Of a stretch of 64,000 nt of DNA, positions 56,243 through 64,000 are shown piece after piece. A model generated the notes under the pieces. That model saw only the letters and a program-made list of their open reading frames with translations. It had not been told where the DNA came from and did no database searches. The DNA is from Vibrio ulleungensis (GTDB taxonomy: Bacteria; Pseudomonadota; Gammaproteobacteria; Enterobacterales; Vibrionaceae), in the NCBI RefSeq assembly GCF_016900875.1, contig NZ_JAFEUM010000004.1, forward strand, positions 1 to 64,000. Direction: 5' to 3'. Both the position numbers and the translations under genes were made by a program. Numbering within the stretch: the first letter of the stretch is position 1; each line of letters opens with the position of its first letter.

Positions 56243-57220
56243 ATGACATACCAACTCGACGAACTCAACTTAGAAAGTACGCTAGGTCAAACTGGCGTAC
56301 TGGACAACAGCCGCGCAATTCCAGTCATCGACTTTTCAGACTTTGAAGATAGACGCGAAGAAATAAAAGAGGCGCTGTGGGATGCGGCCACACAGGTGGG
56401 CTTTTTTCAAATTCGCAACCACCCAATTCCAATGGCGTTAATTGATGAGTCTTTTGCACACTCGGAGCGGCTTTTTTCTTTAACGAAAGAAGAGAAAGCA
56501 AAATTTTCGCTTCTCGATGGGCAAAACGCGGGGTGGGAGTATAAAAACCAAGTTCGTCCATCCACTGGCACGGCTGATCAAAAAGAATCTTACCAAATAA
56601 CGCTTCCTAAAATGGAAGGCTTATGGCCAAGCCAACAGCAGCTCCCTGATTTTAAAGAGCAACTGTTAGAAATGGAGCATCGGGCTTGGCAATTAGGTAT
56701 GGCCATTCTCTCTTGCTTTGCGGAGAAGTTAGGCAAACCTAGTGACTTTTTCACCGATGCGCATGATAGAGCATCCGGCCAATATCAATCGACCTTGCGC
56801 CTTTTGCACTACTTACCCTTAGACAAAAGCTACATACCACAAGCGGGCATTTGGCGCGCAGGTGCTCACTCGGACTTTGATTGTCTGACTATGGTGTTTC
56901 AGCGCACTGGTCAAGATGGTCTCCAGGTCTGCCCAGGTAAAGACGCTCACCACAAACAAAGCTGGACAGAGGTGCCTGCGTACAATGACGTAATCACCTG
57001 CAACATCGGAGACATGCTAATGCGCTGGAGCGATGACAAGCTAAAGTCCACGCTACACAGAGTCATTATGCCTCAGCATATAGGCGCACATCCCGCACGC
57101 TACAGCATGGCCTTTTTCTGTCAGGCAAATAAAGATCAGCTCATAGAAAGTGCTCTCGATAAGTATGACTCTATGACAGCGGCAGAATATTTACGATATC
57201 GACTATCGGCCAATTTTTAG
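56243..57220 (+). CDS. 2-oxoglutarate/Fe(II) oxygenase, isopenicillin-N-synthase-like (first copy)
   Basis: 325-aa cytoplasmic oxygenase with an N-terminal DIOX_N region (IPVIDFSDFEDRREEIKEAL ... GFFQIRNHPIP) and a C-terminal jelly-roll domain. Iron ligands are His209 and Asp211 (AGAHSDFD) and His272 (STLHRV); 2-oxoglutarate contact Arg286-x-Ser288 (ARYSMAF). It should couple 2-oxoglutarate decarboxylation to hydroxylation of a substrate. The ATG at 56243 is set by TTGGAG five bases upstream; a longer frame runs through the riboswitch and is rejected. Riboswitch control suggests a purine substrate. Confidence 0.88.
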   Translation: MTYQLDELNLESTLGQTGVLDNSRAIPVIDFSDFEDRREEIKEALWDAATQVGFFQIRNHPIPMALIDESFAHSERLFSLTKEEKAKFSLLDGQNAGWEYKNQVRPSTGTADQKESYQITLPKMEGLWPSQQQLPDFKEQLLEMEHRAWQLGMAILSCFAEKLGKPSDFFTDAHDRASGQYQSTLRLLHYLPLDKSYIPQAGIWRAGAHSDFDCLTMVFQRTGQDGLQVCPGKDAHHKQSWTEVPAYNDVITCNIGDMLMRWSDDKLKSTLHRVIMPQHIGAHPARYSMAFFCQANKDQLIESALDKYDSMTAAEYLRYRLSANF

Positions 57221-57296
57221 CATTGTTAGAACACCGGCACCTAGACAATAGAATGCTTCATCTTGAGCACCATCAATACACAATCACCAACTAAAA

Positions 57297-57337
57297 CCAA
57301 CAGTACACGCGCTACAGAAGAGCGTCTTTACTGTTGG
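57297..57337 (+). promoter_or_regulatory. Hairpin in the leader of the second oxygenase gene
   Basis: CCAACAGTA (57297-57305) pairs exactly with TACTGTTGG (57329-57337). No U-run follows, so it is not a normal terminator; the ribosome binding site GAAGGA comes 14 bases later. It lacks the conserved NMT1 core. Role unknown. Confidence 0.45.
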
Positions 57338-57358
57338 TAAAGATACGAAGGAACTGCA

Positions 57359-58339
57359 ATGTCTCTACCAATTATTGATATCACCCCATTATCGTCTAAT
57401 GATCGTACACAGTGGCAGCCTGTTATAGAGCAGATTGACAATGCTTGTCGTGAGCTCGGGTTTTTCTATGTCACAGGGCACGGAATTCCGCAGCAGCAAT
57501 TTGACCATATTGAGTCAATGGCCAGTTCACTGTTTAACTTGCCAATGAAAGACAAGCAGGCTATCTCCATAGAATTAAGTAATAATCACCGTGGTTGGGG
57601 GCGCCTTAGCGCAGAAAAACTTGATCCAGCTGGTGAGCTTGACTGCAAAGAATCGTTCGACATGGCATTGGACCTTTCCCCTTTTCACTCGCAGGTTACT
57701 CGCTGCCCACAGTTATACGGCCCTAATCAATACCCCGATATTTCGGGTTTTACACAAGCGGTGAACCAGCATTACTCACTGACATTAGATGTTGGACTTA
57801 GATTGCTAAAGGCAATGGCTTTGGCGCTGAATGAGCCTGAAGATCGCTTTACGCGTCATTTTAATCTACCAGTATCGGTGTTGCGTATGCTCCACTACCC
57901 CAGTCAAACCGTCACGACCAATGGTGCTGGCGCTCATAGCGACTACGGCTGCATTACCTTATTGTACCAAGACAACAGTGGGGGCTTACAAGTACTCAAT
58001 AAACAAGATGAATGGATGGACGCGCCGCCCGTTGCTGGAAGTTTTGTGGTGAACATCGGCGATTTAATGCAGCGGTGGACCAACGATCTCTATCGCTCAA
58101 CAAAGCACAGGGTAACCAGTCCTACATCAGGAGCTAGCCGATTCTCAATGCCGTTTTTTGTTGAGCCGGACTTTGACACACCCGTCACTACCTTAAACTC
58201 ATGTTTAGAAGAAACCCAAGGGCTCGGTGGGTATCCACTCATTACCGCGGGCGACTGGATACTCTCTCGATTTGAGGACACATATTCTTATCGAAAAGAC
58301 GAAGAGGCAGTTGAGGCAATCACTGCTAATGATGTGTAA
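57359..58339 (+). CDS. 2-oxoglutarate/Fe(II) oxygenase, isopenicillin-N-synthase-like (second copy)
   Basis: 326-aa oxygenase of the same family as its upstream neighbour but clearly diverged. DIOX_N region at 3-110 (LPIIDITPLS ... GFFYVTGHGIP), iron ligands His193, Asp195 (GAHSDYG) and His250 (STKHRV), 2-oxoglutarate Arg261-x-Ser263. All catalytic residues are present. GAAGGA lies before the ATG. It follows the first oxygenase gene by 138 bp on the same strand and probably belongs to the same operon; the two enzymes may act in sequence or on related substrates. Confidence 0.87.
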   Translation: MSLPIIDITPLSSNDRTQWQPVIEQIDNACRELGFFYVTGHGIPQQQFDHIESMASSLFNLPMKDKQAISIELSNNHRGWGRLSAEKLDPAGELDCKESFDMALDLSPFHSQVTRCPQLYGPNQYPDISGFTQAVNQHYSLTLDVGLRLLKAMALALNEPEDRFTRHFNLPVSVLRMLHYPSQTVTTNGAGAHSDYGCITLLYQDNSGGLQVLNKQDEWMDAPPVAGSFVVNIGDLMQRWTNDLYRSTKHRVTSPTSGASRFSMPFFVEPDFDTPVTTLNSCLEETQGLGGYPLITAGDWILSRFEDTYSYRKDEEAVEAITANDV

Positions 58340-58372
58340 CTAAGATATACCTCTATCGAGAGCATCAAATAA

Positions 58373-58400
58373 GCCTGTATCTCACTGTTGAGTTACAGGC
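58373..58400 (+). terminator. Stem-loop after the second oxygenase gene
   Basis: GCCTGTA (58373-58379) pairs with TACAGGC (58394-58400), with an inner CTCA/TGAG helix. Only a weak T-rich tail follows. It lies 34 bp after the stop and is the probable end of the purine operon. Confidence 0.55.
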
Positions 58401-58474
58401 ATAATGCGTTATAGATAGAGTCCATTACAGGCATAGTGGCGGCCACTAGCGTAACCGCTGAACGTAAGCCGCCA

Positions 58475-59341
58475 TTAAGCTATAGCTTGTTGAGAGGACC
58501 TTTGCTTAACTTTTGCGTGTACCACAAGAGCCAGCAATATAATCACACCACCAATACTCAGTCGAAGCAGATCTTCTTCGCGATTCCAAATAGCGACATT
58601 CACAATCAAGCCAGCAGGGATCAGAGCGTTATTCATAATAGCTAAATACCCAGCATCTACTTGGCTTGCACCTCGATTCCATAAGAAATACCCAAGCCCA
58701 GAAGCCACAATACCCAACCACAACAATACTCCAATTTGCACCGAGCCTGTAGGCAGTTCAGCTTTGCCCCAAATCATCCACGCGATAGTCGCAACGATCA
58801 TGGCGCCAATATAAAACCAGCCAAAGATATCACGCTGATTTACGTTGGGTCTCGATTCTTTAAAGTGCTTGTAAGCAACCTGTCCAAAGGCAAAGCAAAG
58901 GTTAGAACACTGAACGACTAAAAAGCCTAATAAGAAGTCTTGGCTAAGGCTGTCATAGCGGATCACTAACGCCCCAAACACGGCGATCAGTGCACTGAGT
59001 AAATACCAAGGGTTAAACTGTCGATTCAACGCATCGTTAATTAACGTCACGTAAATTGGTGTAAACACCGTAAACACCAGCACTTCGGGAACCGTAAGCA
59101 GTAAAAACGACTGATAATAAAAAATGTACATCAAACCTAACTGTACACCCCCAATCACCAGCAACTGCGTAATCTCACTGCGGCTTAAGCGTGAAGGCCG
59201 TAAAAAGGGTAAAAACACCAACGCGGCAAGAGCGACACGCACCAATACCGACACATAAGAGTCCACCTGACCCGCCAAATAGACTCCAATCAAACTAAAA
59301 GAAAGCGACCAAAGTAAGGTGGTAAAAATTAAATAACCCAA
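58475..59341 (-). CDS. EamA/DMT-family transporter
   Basis: About 289-aa membrane protein with ten predicted helices in two EamA repeats (LWSLSFSLIGVYLAGQ...; LCFAFGQVAYKHFKESRP...). Family members export amino acids or metabolites; substrate unknown. The frame is open to 59482 inside the upstream gene, but AGGAG precedes the TTG at 59341, which places the first helix at the N-terminus, so I prefer it. It follows the DUF6314 gene closely and is probably translationally coupled. It converges on the oxygenase operon. Confidence 0.82.
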   Translation of the reverse strand: MGYLIFTTLLWSLSFSLIGVYLAGQVDSYVSVLVRVALAALVFLPFLRPSRLSRSEITQLLVIGGVQLGLMYIFYYQSFLLLTVPEVLVFTVFTPIYVTLINDALNRQFNPWYLLSALIAVFGALVIRYDSLSQDFLLGFLVVQCSNLCFAFGQVAYKHFKESRPNVNQRDIFGWFYIGAMIVATIAWMIWGKAELPTGSVQIGVLLWLGIVASGLGYFLWNRGASQVDAGYLAIMNNALIPAGLIVNVAIWNREEDLLRLSIGGVIILLALVVHAKVKQRSSQQAIA

Positions 59342-59348
59342 AATCCAT

Positions 59349-59822
59349 TTACTCCTTGTAAATATAATGTAGATGTTCGTCCTTACGCGGACCGGTGATT
59401 TGCCAGATAAATTCAAGCTGGCCCTCAACGAGCGATACTGAGCCGCTATATAAGTCATCACCGCATAGATGAGAGACTTCACTCACCCACTGATTTGTTG
59501 AAGGTTGCGGAATAAGATCAAACAGCTCGACTTGATTATCCCTGCCGAAACGACTGTGAAATAGACGGATCCGCCCATCATCGATACGCTGCCAAATGAA
59601 CTCATTGTTGGTGTCGAGGCGATATTGATTTGCGGCCAACACAAAGGTCCCCGACTCATGAAAATAAAGCTTTTCACCCGCACTATTATCTAGTGCACTA
59701 GGAGAACTTGTTGTTACGTCCCCTTCTCCCGAACCTTTCCAACCCATAACAGAGTCTGGCCCCGGTGTAGAGACATAGTAGTAGTGTTTTATGTGCTGAA
59801 GATGTTGCCAGAGATTAAACAT
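59349..59822 (-). CDS. DUF6314 family protein
   Basis: About 157-aa soluble protein with a beta-rich lipocalin-like pattern (GSGEGDVTTSS, RIRLFHSRFGRDNQVELFDLI, LEFIWQITGPRKDEHLHYIYKE) matching DUF6314. Function unknown. ATG at 59822 starts near the family's usual N-terminus; a GTG at 59888 would add 22 residues. Neither has an evident ribosome binding site. It is upstream of, and nearly overlaps, the EamA gene. Confidence 0.75.
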   Translation of the reverse strand: MFNLWQHLQHIKHYYYVSTPGPDSVMGWKGSGEGDVTTSSPSALDNSAGEKLYFHESGTFVLAANQYRLDTNNEFIWQRIDDGRIRLFHSRFGRDNQVELFDLIPQPSTNQWVSEVSHLCGDDLYSGSVSLVEGQLEFIWQITGPRKDEHLHYIYKE

Positions 59823-59888
59823 TGCGCAAGATGACGTAGAAAAAGCCAATTGTGAACCAATTTGATGGTTTTTCCTAATGGATTTCAC

Positions 59889-60441
59889 TCTGTTGCTCAG
59901 TTAAGCCGAATAAATGGAAGGCTAATCCAGTACAGGATAAATCTCATGCCCTTATCCAGTGAGTTTATATTCTCGCGCGCAACGTCAGTCAAACCCAACC
60001 CACGCTATCTATGATTGGTTTGCTTATCTACCCATTTAGGTTTTCCCAAAGACAATGCATAGATTACTCAGAGAACGACAGCGTATCTCTGTACGATAAC
60101 GCCTGCTCAATAAAAGAGCAAAATAGGTCAATGCTCTATCAGAAATCAGATTTGAATCGCGGCTTCCACTGTTTTTTATGGACAAAAAATCACCGATTTT
60201 GCAATCGCAGTCACTAACTCTTTAGAGGTATTCTTGATGTGAATCAATGAATCAAACGTCAGCTAAAATCCGCTCTTATCATCAATATTTAATGAGCCTA
60301 TAGTTACATTAGCAAATGCTTAAATACGAAGTTATAGAGAAAGCATGCATTGTTTGCCTGAGCAATGAATAAGTAAAACGCACATGTCGCGGCAACACTG
60401 CCTCAAATTGATAATGGAAAAATCTTTAGTAGGTACGCTTT
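59889..60441. promoter_or_regulatory. Non-coding region upstream of the octaheme cytochrome operon, with an FNR-like box
   Basis: About 550 bp without a convincing gene. At 60234-60247 it contains TTGATGTGAATCAA, a perfect FNR-type dyad (TTGAT-N4-ATCAA). A -10-like TATCAT lies at 60277-60282, somewhat further downstream than ideal for class II activation. The box fits oxygen-limited induction of the following respiratory genes. Nothing else stands out. Confidence 0.55.
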
Positions 60442-62073
60442 ATGGATAGATTAGTGTTTTTGATACTTGGCCTAAGTTCGTTGTGCACTTTCAATGTAGT
60501 TGCAAGCGACAGTTCGACGAGTGAAAAACCAGTCAGCGAACATGTGCAAACCATCGCGAGCACCGCCAATCACGCGATGTTTGACTCTCTGAATCAAGAG
60601 TTCGATTACGCCCCTGATGTCACCGAAGCTTGTCTCGAATGCCATACCGAAGCCTCAAAACAAATGCATGAGACTTTCCATTGGAACTGGGCCAAAGAAG
60701 TCGACGATAAGATGGTAGGTAAAGGTGAAAATGCCTTTAACAACTACTGTGTTTCAGCCAAAGGGAATCAAAGTTGTACTCAATGTCATACTGGTTATGG
60801 CTGGCGAAACGACGACTTTGAGTTTGACGCAGAAGAAAACGTCGACTGCTTGGTTTGCCACGACACCACAGGCACGTACAAAAAATCGGCAGCATCGTCT
60901 GGTCACCCGTACTACGAAGATACCGTCATTGGCGGCACAGTTCAGAAAGCGGTCGATCTAGCTTTTGTCGCACAAAATGTTGGCAGCCCAGATAGAGACA
61001 ACTGCTTAGCCTGTCACGCTCTTGGTGGAGGTGGTAATGGCGTAAAACATGGTGATACCGATTTATCTTTGATTGATCCTAGTTTTGAACTCGATGTACA
61101 CATGAGTCCAGACAAGCTCGACTTTGCGTGTCAGGACTGCCATACCACCAATGACCATCGAATTTCAGGACGTTATAACGATCGTGCAGCATTTATCGAT
61201 CACGAACTGGATATGGGCCATGAAGAACGTATCGGTAACAACGTTTCATGCGAAAGCTGTCATAGCCCCACGCCACATAATACTCGAGCTATCGACAATC
61301 ACACCGCAAAAGTCGCTTGTACATCCTGTCACGTACCTGAAATGGCCCGCGGCCCATACTTAACCAAGCTGTCTTGGGACTGGTCAACTGCGGGCGATTT
61401 AAAAGATGGTAAGCCTTATGTCATTGATGAGGTGTTTGATGGCGTAGAGCATCATGCATATGTCAGCAAAAAAGGCACATTTACTTGGGGTAAAAATGTT
61501 GTACCAGAGTATCGCTGGTACAAAGGTGAACTCAAGCAAATGACCTTCCAAGATACCTTTGACCCAACAAAAGCCCCTATCTCAATCAATCCTCCGAGCG
61601 GAGATTACAACGATCCTGATGCGCGTATATGGCCATTCAAGATCCATCAGGGTAAACAGCCGTTCGATACCGAGAACAACACCATGCTCCCAATCAAACT
61701 GTATGGCCGACAAGGAAGCGGTGCATTTTGGACTGAGTTTGATTGGCCAAAAGCATTGCAAGCGGGTGCTGAGTTAAACCAAGTGGACTTTAGTGGTCAC
61801 TATGACTTTGTCGAAACCCTAGGGTATTGGCCCATCAAACACATGGTTGCACCGGCTGAAGACTCGGTTGACTGTTCACAATGCCATAGCCAGCAAAGTC
61901 GTCTTGAAGGACTAAATGATTTCTACCTCGTTGGACGCGATAGAAGTGGATTTGTGGAGTGGTTTGGTGTGCTCGCTATTGGCGGCGGCCTTTTTGGTAT
62001 TGCTATCCATATTTTGCTTCGCTTGGTGACCATTTCACGCCGTAAAAAAGCGCGCAACGATATAGGGCTATAA
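60442..62073 (+). CDS. Octaheme c-type cytochrome, tetrathionate reductase (OTR) family
   Basis: 543-aa periplasmic, membrane-anchored multiheme cytochrome. Signal peptide (LVFLILGLSSLCTFNVVAS), eight CxxCH heme-binding motifs (CLECH, CTQCH, CLVCH, CLACH, CQDCH, CESCH, CTSCH, CSQCH) and a C-terminal helix (EWFGVLAIGGGLFGIAIHILL) with basic stop-transfer. The NYCVSAKGNQSC segment before the second motif is typical of the family, whose Shewanella member reduces tetrathionate and also nitrite and hydroxylamine in vitro. Physiological substrate here is unknown. First gene of a respiratory operon. Confidence 0.9.
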   Translation: MDRLVFLILGLSSLCTFNVVASDSSTSEKPVSEHVQTIASTANHAMFDSLNQEFDYAPDVTEACLECHTEASKQMHETFHWNWAKEVDDKMVGKGENAFNNYCVSAKGNQSCTQCHTGYGWRNDDFEFDAEENVDCLVCHDTTGTYKKSAASSGHPYYEDTVIGGTVQKAVDLAFVAQNVGSPDRDNCLACHALGGGGNGVKHGDTDLSLIDPSFELDVHMSPDKLDFACQDCHTTNDHRISGRYNDRAAFIDHELDMGHEERIGNNVSCESCHSPTPHNTRAIDNHTAKVACTSCHVPEMARGPYLTKLSWDWSTAGDLKDGKPYVIDEVFDGVEHHAYVSKKGTFTWGKNVVPEYRWYKGELKQMTFQDTFDPTKAPISINPPSGDYNDPDARIWPFKIHQGKQPFDTENNTMLPIKLYGRQGSGAFWTEFDWPKALQAGAELNQVDFSGHYDFVETLGYWPIKHMVAPAEDSVDCSQCHSQQSRLEGLNDFYLVGRDRSGFVEWFGVLAIGGGLFGIAIHILLRLVTISRRKKARNDIGL

Positions 62074-62083
62074 GGGGAACTTC

Positions 62084-62668
62084 ATGAGTAAATCAGCCGT
62101 ACTTTTTAAACGCTTTGAACGCTTATGGCATTGGCTGCAAGCACTGTTGGTGTTGCTGCTTATCGTAACAGGTCTTGAACTGCACGGCTCCATAACTCTG
62201 TTTGGTTGGGGCGAGTCTTCTTCGCTCCATCACTGGGCAGGATTTATATGGGGCGCACTGGTGGTAATGATTTTTACTTGGATCTTTACTACAGATGCAT
62301 GGCGACAATTTATTCCTAAGCGCCAAGGTGTCGATTCCATTATTCAGTTCTATCTGTTTGGCATTTTTAAAGGCGACCCTCACCCGCACGAAATGACACC
62401 AGATGACAAATTCAACCCTTTGCAGCGTCTCGCCTACATATTGGTGCTGTTTGGATTAGTACCATTACAAATTTTATCCGGACTCGCGCTGTTCTTTTAT
62501 CCCGAGCTTAGAGCGAACGGCATACTAAGCAGCGTCGAGTTTATTGCGATTTTGCATACCTTTTGTGCGTACAGCGTAATTGCATTTTTGATTGTCCATC
62601 TCTATTTGATCACGCTAGGGAAAAAACTCACAAGCCATATGAAAGCGATGATCACCGGAAAAGAATAA
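62084..62668 (+). CDS. Cytochrome b-type membrane subunit
   Basis: 194-aa inner-membrane protein with four helices and histidines placed for b-heme binding (FERLWHWLQALLVLLLIVTGLELHG; SLHHWAGFIWG; ILHTFCAYSVIAFLIVHLYLI). It resembles thiosulfate reductase/hydrogenase cytochrome b subunits. It probably takes electrons from quinol and passes them to the octaheme cytochrome encoded 10 bp upstream. Confidence 0.88.
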   Translation: MSKSAVLFKRFERLWHWLQALLVLLLIVTGLELHGSITLFGWGESSSLHHWAGFIWGALVVMIFTWIFTTDAWRQFIPKRQGVDSIIQFYLFGIFKGDPHPHEMTPDDKFNPLQRLAYILVLFGLVPLQILSGLALFFYPELRANGILSSVEFIAILHTFCAYSVIAFLIVHLYLITLGKKLTSHMKAMITGKE

Positions 62669-62703
62669 TGAGTTTAGTCACAAAGAAATAAGAGGAAAGG
62701 TTT

Positions 62704-63030
62704 ATGAAAAAGCTACTAGCTGGAATAGCGCTCACGCTATGCACGTTTGGTGCTCAAGCGGATGCCGCAAAAGGCCAAGAGGCCTATCTTGAGTACTTAA
62801 GGCCTCTATTTGGGTACAACGGTCAAGAGTTTGCGAGCCTGTATTTGAAAGTTGAGTGGAAGCGTTTCTTTAAAAAGGACGCTGAGCGTTTTATCAAAAA
62901 ATTTGGTGACAAACACCCTGAAGCCCAAGAATTTTTGAACAGCGAACAATTCCAGGAAATAGCGCCAGATGTAGCAGACTTTGCCATGAAATACGCCGCA
63001 GACAGTGGTGAGTTGGCCGCCTGTGACTAA
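62704..63030 (+). CDS. Small periplasmic protein of the octaheme cytochrome operon
   Basis: 108-aa exported protein: signal peptide (KKLLAGIALTLCTFGAQA) and a short, lysine- and aromatic-rich helical domain (EYLRPLFGYNGQEFASLYLKVEWKRFFKKDAERFIKKFGDKH). There is no CxxCH motif, so it is not itself a heme protein despite its company. Single cysteine near the C-terminus (ELAACD). Family not recognised. AGAGGAAAGG precedes the ATG. Confidence 0.78.
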   Translation: MKKLLAGIALTLCTFGAQADAAKGQEAYLEYLRPLFGYNGQEFASLYLKVEWKRFFKKDAERFIKKFGDKHPEAQEFLNSEQFQEIAPDVADFAMKYAADSGELAACD

Positions 63031-63068
63031 GTAATAGCGCCACATTTAGTAACACAAGGAAGATCACT

Positions 63069-64000
63069 ATGTTAACTCTCAATCGCACCATCGGTGTGTT
63101 GCTGTCAGCGTCACTACTGACCGTTTCTATGGTCAGTAATGCCGCGGAAGAAATCACCGGTAAGATCCAATCTATCGTTTATTCATCCAAAGTGATTCAG
63201 TACCTGAACCCCGCAACTAAAGAGGTTCAAGTACTCAAGTACAGTGATGAAACGACCTTACTCGAAGCCAGTTCGTTTAAAGATCTAACGGTCAATACTA
63301 AGTTTAAGGCCATCCTCAACCAAGACAACGTCGCCACCCAAATCAAACGTGTGCTAGTAAAACTGCCAGATGAGCAAATCATAGATACTGACACCTTGGC
63401 CGATTTACTCGATGACGGCGAAACAGTGTTTATTGGTGATGCTCGACCAACCTCGGTATATGACGTAGGCCATATCCCCACATCTATTGCAACGCCTGCC
63501 GACAAATTGGCTGCCAACTTACAGTGGCTACCAAAAGACAAAGATACATTAGTTGTGTTCTATTGTGGTGGAGTGACCTGCCCTCTAGGCCCCAAAGCAC
63601 TCAAAATAGCTACCGCTGAAGGCTATACCAATGTTAAAGCGTACGTTGAAGGCTACCCTGCATGGAAAAGCGACGTCTACCCAACCCATGTCAATCAAGC
63701 TTGGCTTGAAAGCAACCTAGACATTCACCACGTTATCTTAGATGTGCGTGAAAATCCCACTGCAAGCGTTCAAGGTGCAGTCCACATGCCGGTGAAACAA
63801 CTGGCTGATCAGCACGAGATCTGGAACAGCGAAAAGTTTGAAGTGTCAAAACGCTTGCTGTTAGGCCTTCGCGACAAAAAAGCGCCGATCACCATCATCG
63901 CTGATACTAACGACGCAGACGAGGCCATTGAAGCCTACGAAATCTTATCATTTTGGAAATACAGTAATGTCTCTATCCTAAATGGCGGATTTGAAAAATG
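63069..64000 (+). CDS. Periplasmic rhodanese-domain protein, 3'-truncated by window edge
   Basis: At least 310 residues are visible; the gene runs off the end. Signal peptide (RTIGVLLSASLLTVSMVSNAA), a small N-terminal beta domain, then a rhodanese domain (FIGDARPTSVYDVGHIPTSI) with the catalytic cysteine in VVFYCGGVTC (Cys166), and a second rhodanese-like domain (VILDVRENPTASVQGAVHMP) that is incomplete here. Rhodaneses transfer sulfane sulfur, which fits a sulfur-oxyanion role for the octaheme cytochrome operon. 38 bp after the previous gene. Confidence 0.88.
   Translation, partial: MLTLNRTIGVLLSASLLTVSMVSNAAEEITGKIQSIVYSSKVIQYLNPATKEVQVLKYSDETTLLEASSFKDLTVNTKFKAILNQDNVATQIKRVLVKLPDEQIIDTDTLADLLDDGETVFIGDARPTSVYDVGHIPTSIATPADKLAANLQWLPKDKDTLVVFYCGGVTCPLGPKALKIATAEGYTNVKAYVEGYPAWKSDVYPTHVNQAWLESNLDIHHVILDVRENPTASVQGAVHMPVKQLADQHEIWNSEKFEVSKRLLLGLRDKKAPITIIADTNDADEAIEAYEILSFWKYSNVSILNGGFEK

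Noticed and set aside
60011..60217. 68-codon open frame upstream of the octaheme cytochrome
   Set aside because: No ribosome binding site, protein-like pattern or family; the region reads as regulatory DNA.
1..64000. CRISPR arrays, tRNA or rRNA genes, integrases, prophage or defence-system genes
   Set aside because: None seen: no regularly spaced repeats, no tRNA-like cloverleafs noticed by eye, and no phage or defence protein families among the coding regions.

Overview
This 64 kb window looks like chromosome from a marine gammaproteobacterium of the genus Vibrio. Evidence: a VemP-SecD2-SecF2 salinity-adaptation module, a six-gene TonB2-type energy-coupling operon (DUF3450, TtpC-like, ExbB, ExbD, TonB, TPR) beside a catechol-siderophore uptake locus of the VctPDGC/VctA kind, YceH, DUF6279, and several c-di-GMP and chemotaxis proteins. 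Base composition and codon use look even throughout; the only mobile DNA seen is the 3' end of an IS3-family element at the left edge.

Layout. 1-122: IS3 end. 0.17-5.7 kb: ion channel, AI-2E-type permease, Cache-GGDEF-EAL protein, GIY-YIG protein, YceH. 5.9-12.4 kb: small coiled-coil protein, RND efflux pair, lipoprotein, exported protein. 12.38-12.46 kb: candidate minus-strand small RNA. 12.8-14 kb: REC-REC-GGDEF regulator. 14.1-19.3 kb: oligopeptide/nickel-type ABC importer with a Cys/His-containing leader protein. 19.4-31.4 kb: siderophore ABC importer, LysR regulator, TonB-dependent receptor and TonB system. 31.7-40.3 kb: a complete mannosylglycerate catabolic locus (ManA, glycerate kinase, MngB, PTS IIA / MngR, PTS IIBC). 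40.4-46 kb: lipoprotein, SecF2, SecD2, VemP, and a second MngR-like regulator. 46.2-51.4 kb: small anchored protein, chemoreceptor, MacB, MacA. 51.7-59.8 kb: purine-scavenging locus. 60.4-64 kb: octaheme cytochrome, cytochrome b, small periplasmic protein, rhodanese (runs off the end).

Most interesting region: 51.7-58.3 kb. A divergent intergenic region holds two sigma54-type promoters facing outward, with two NtrC-like dyads 32 bp apart between them. Each transcript leader then carries an RNA element with the conserved core of the NMT1 motif (xanthine-I riboswitch), and a third copy sits before the first of two 2-oxoglutarate/Fe(II) oxygenase genes. In two of the three leaders the 3' strand of aptamer helix P1 can instead pair with the ribosome binding site, which predicts ligand-ON control. 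The genes encode an 8-oxoguanine/guanine deaminase-like amidohydrolase, an NMT1-type ABC importer and two oxygenases, with no xanthine dehydrogenase in view. I infer a nitrogen-limitation-activated, xanthine/urate-sensing purine uptake and oxidation system in which an oxygenase may replace molybdenum-dependent oxidation.

Second highlight: VemP (159 aa) precedes secD2, and the RNA at the vemP stop codon is complementary to the secD2 ribosome binding site, a plausible basis for arrest-dependent control of SecDF2.
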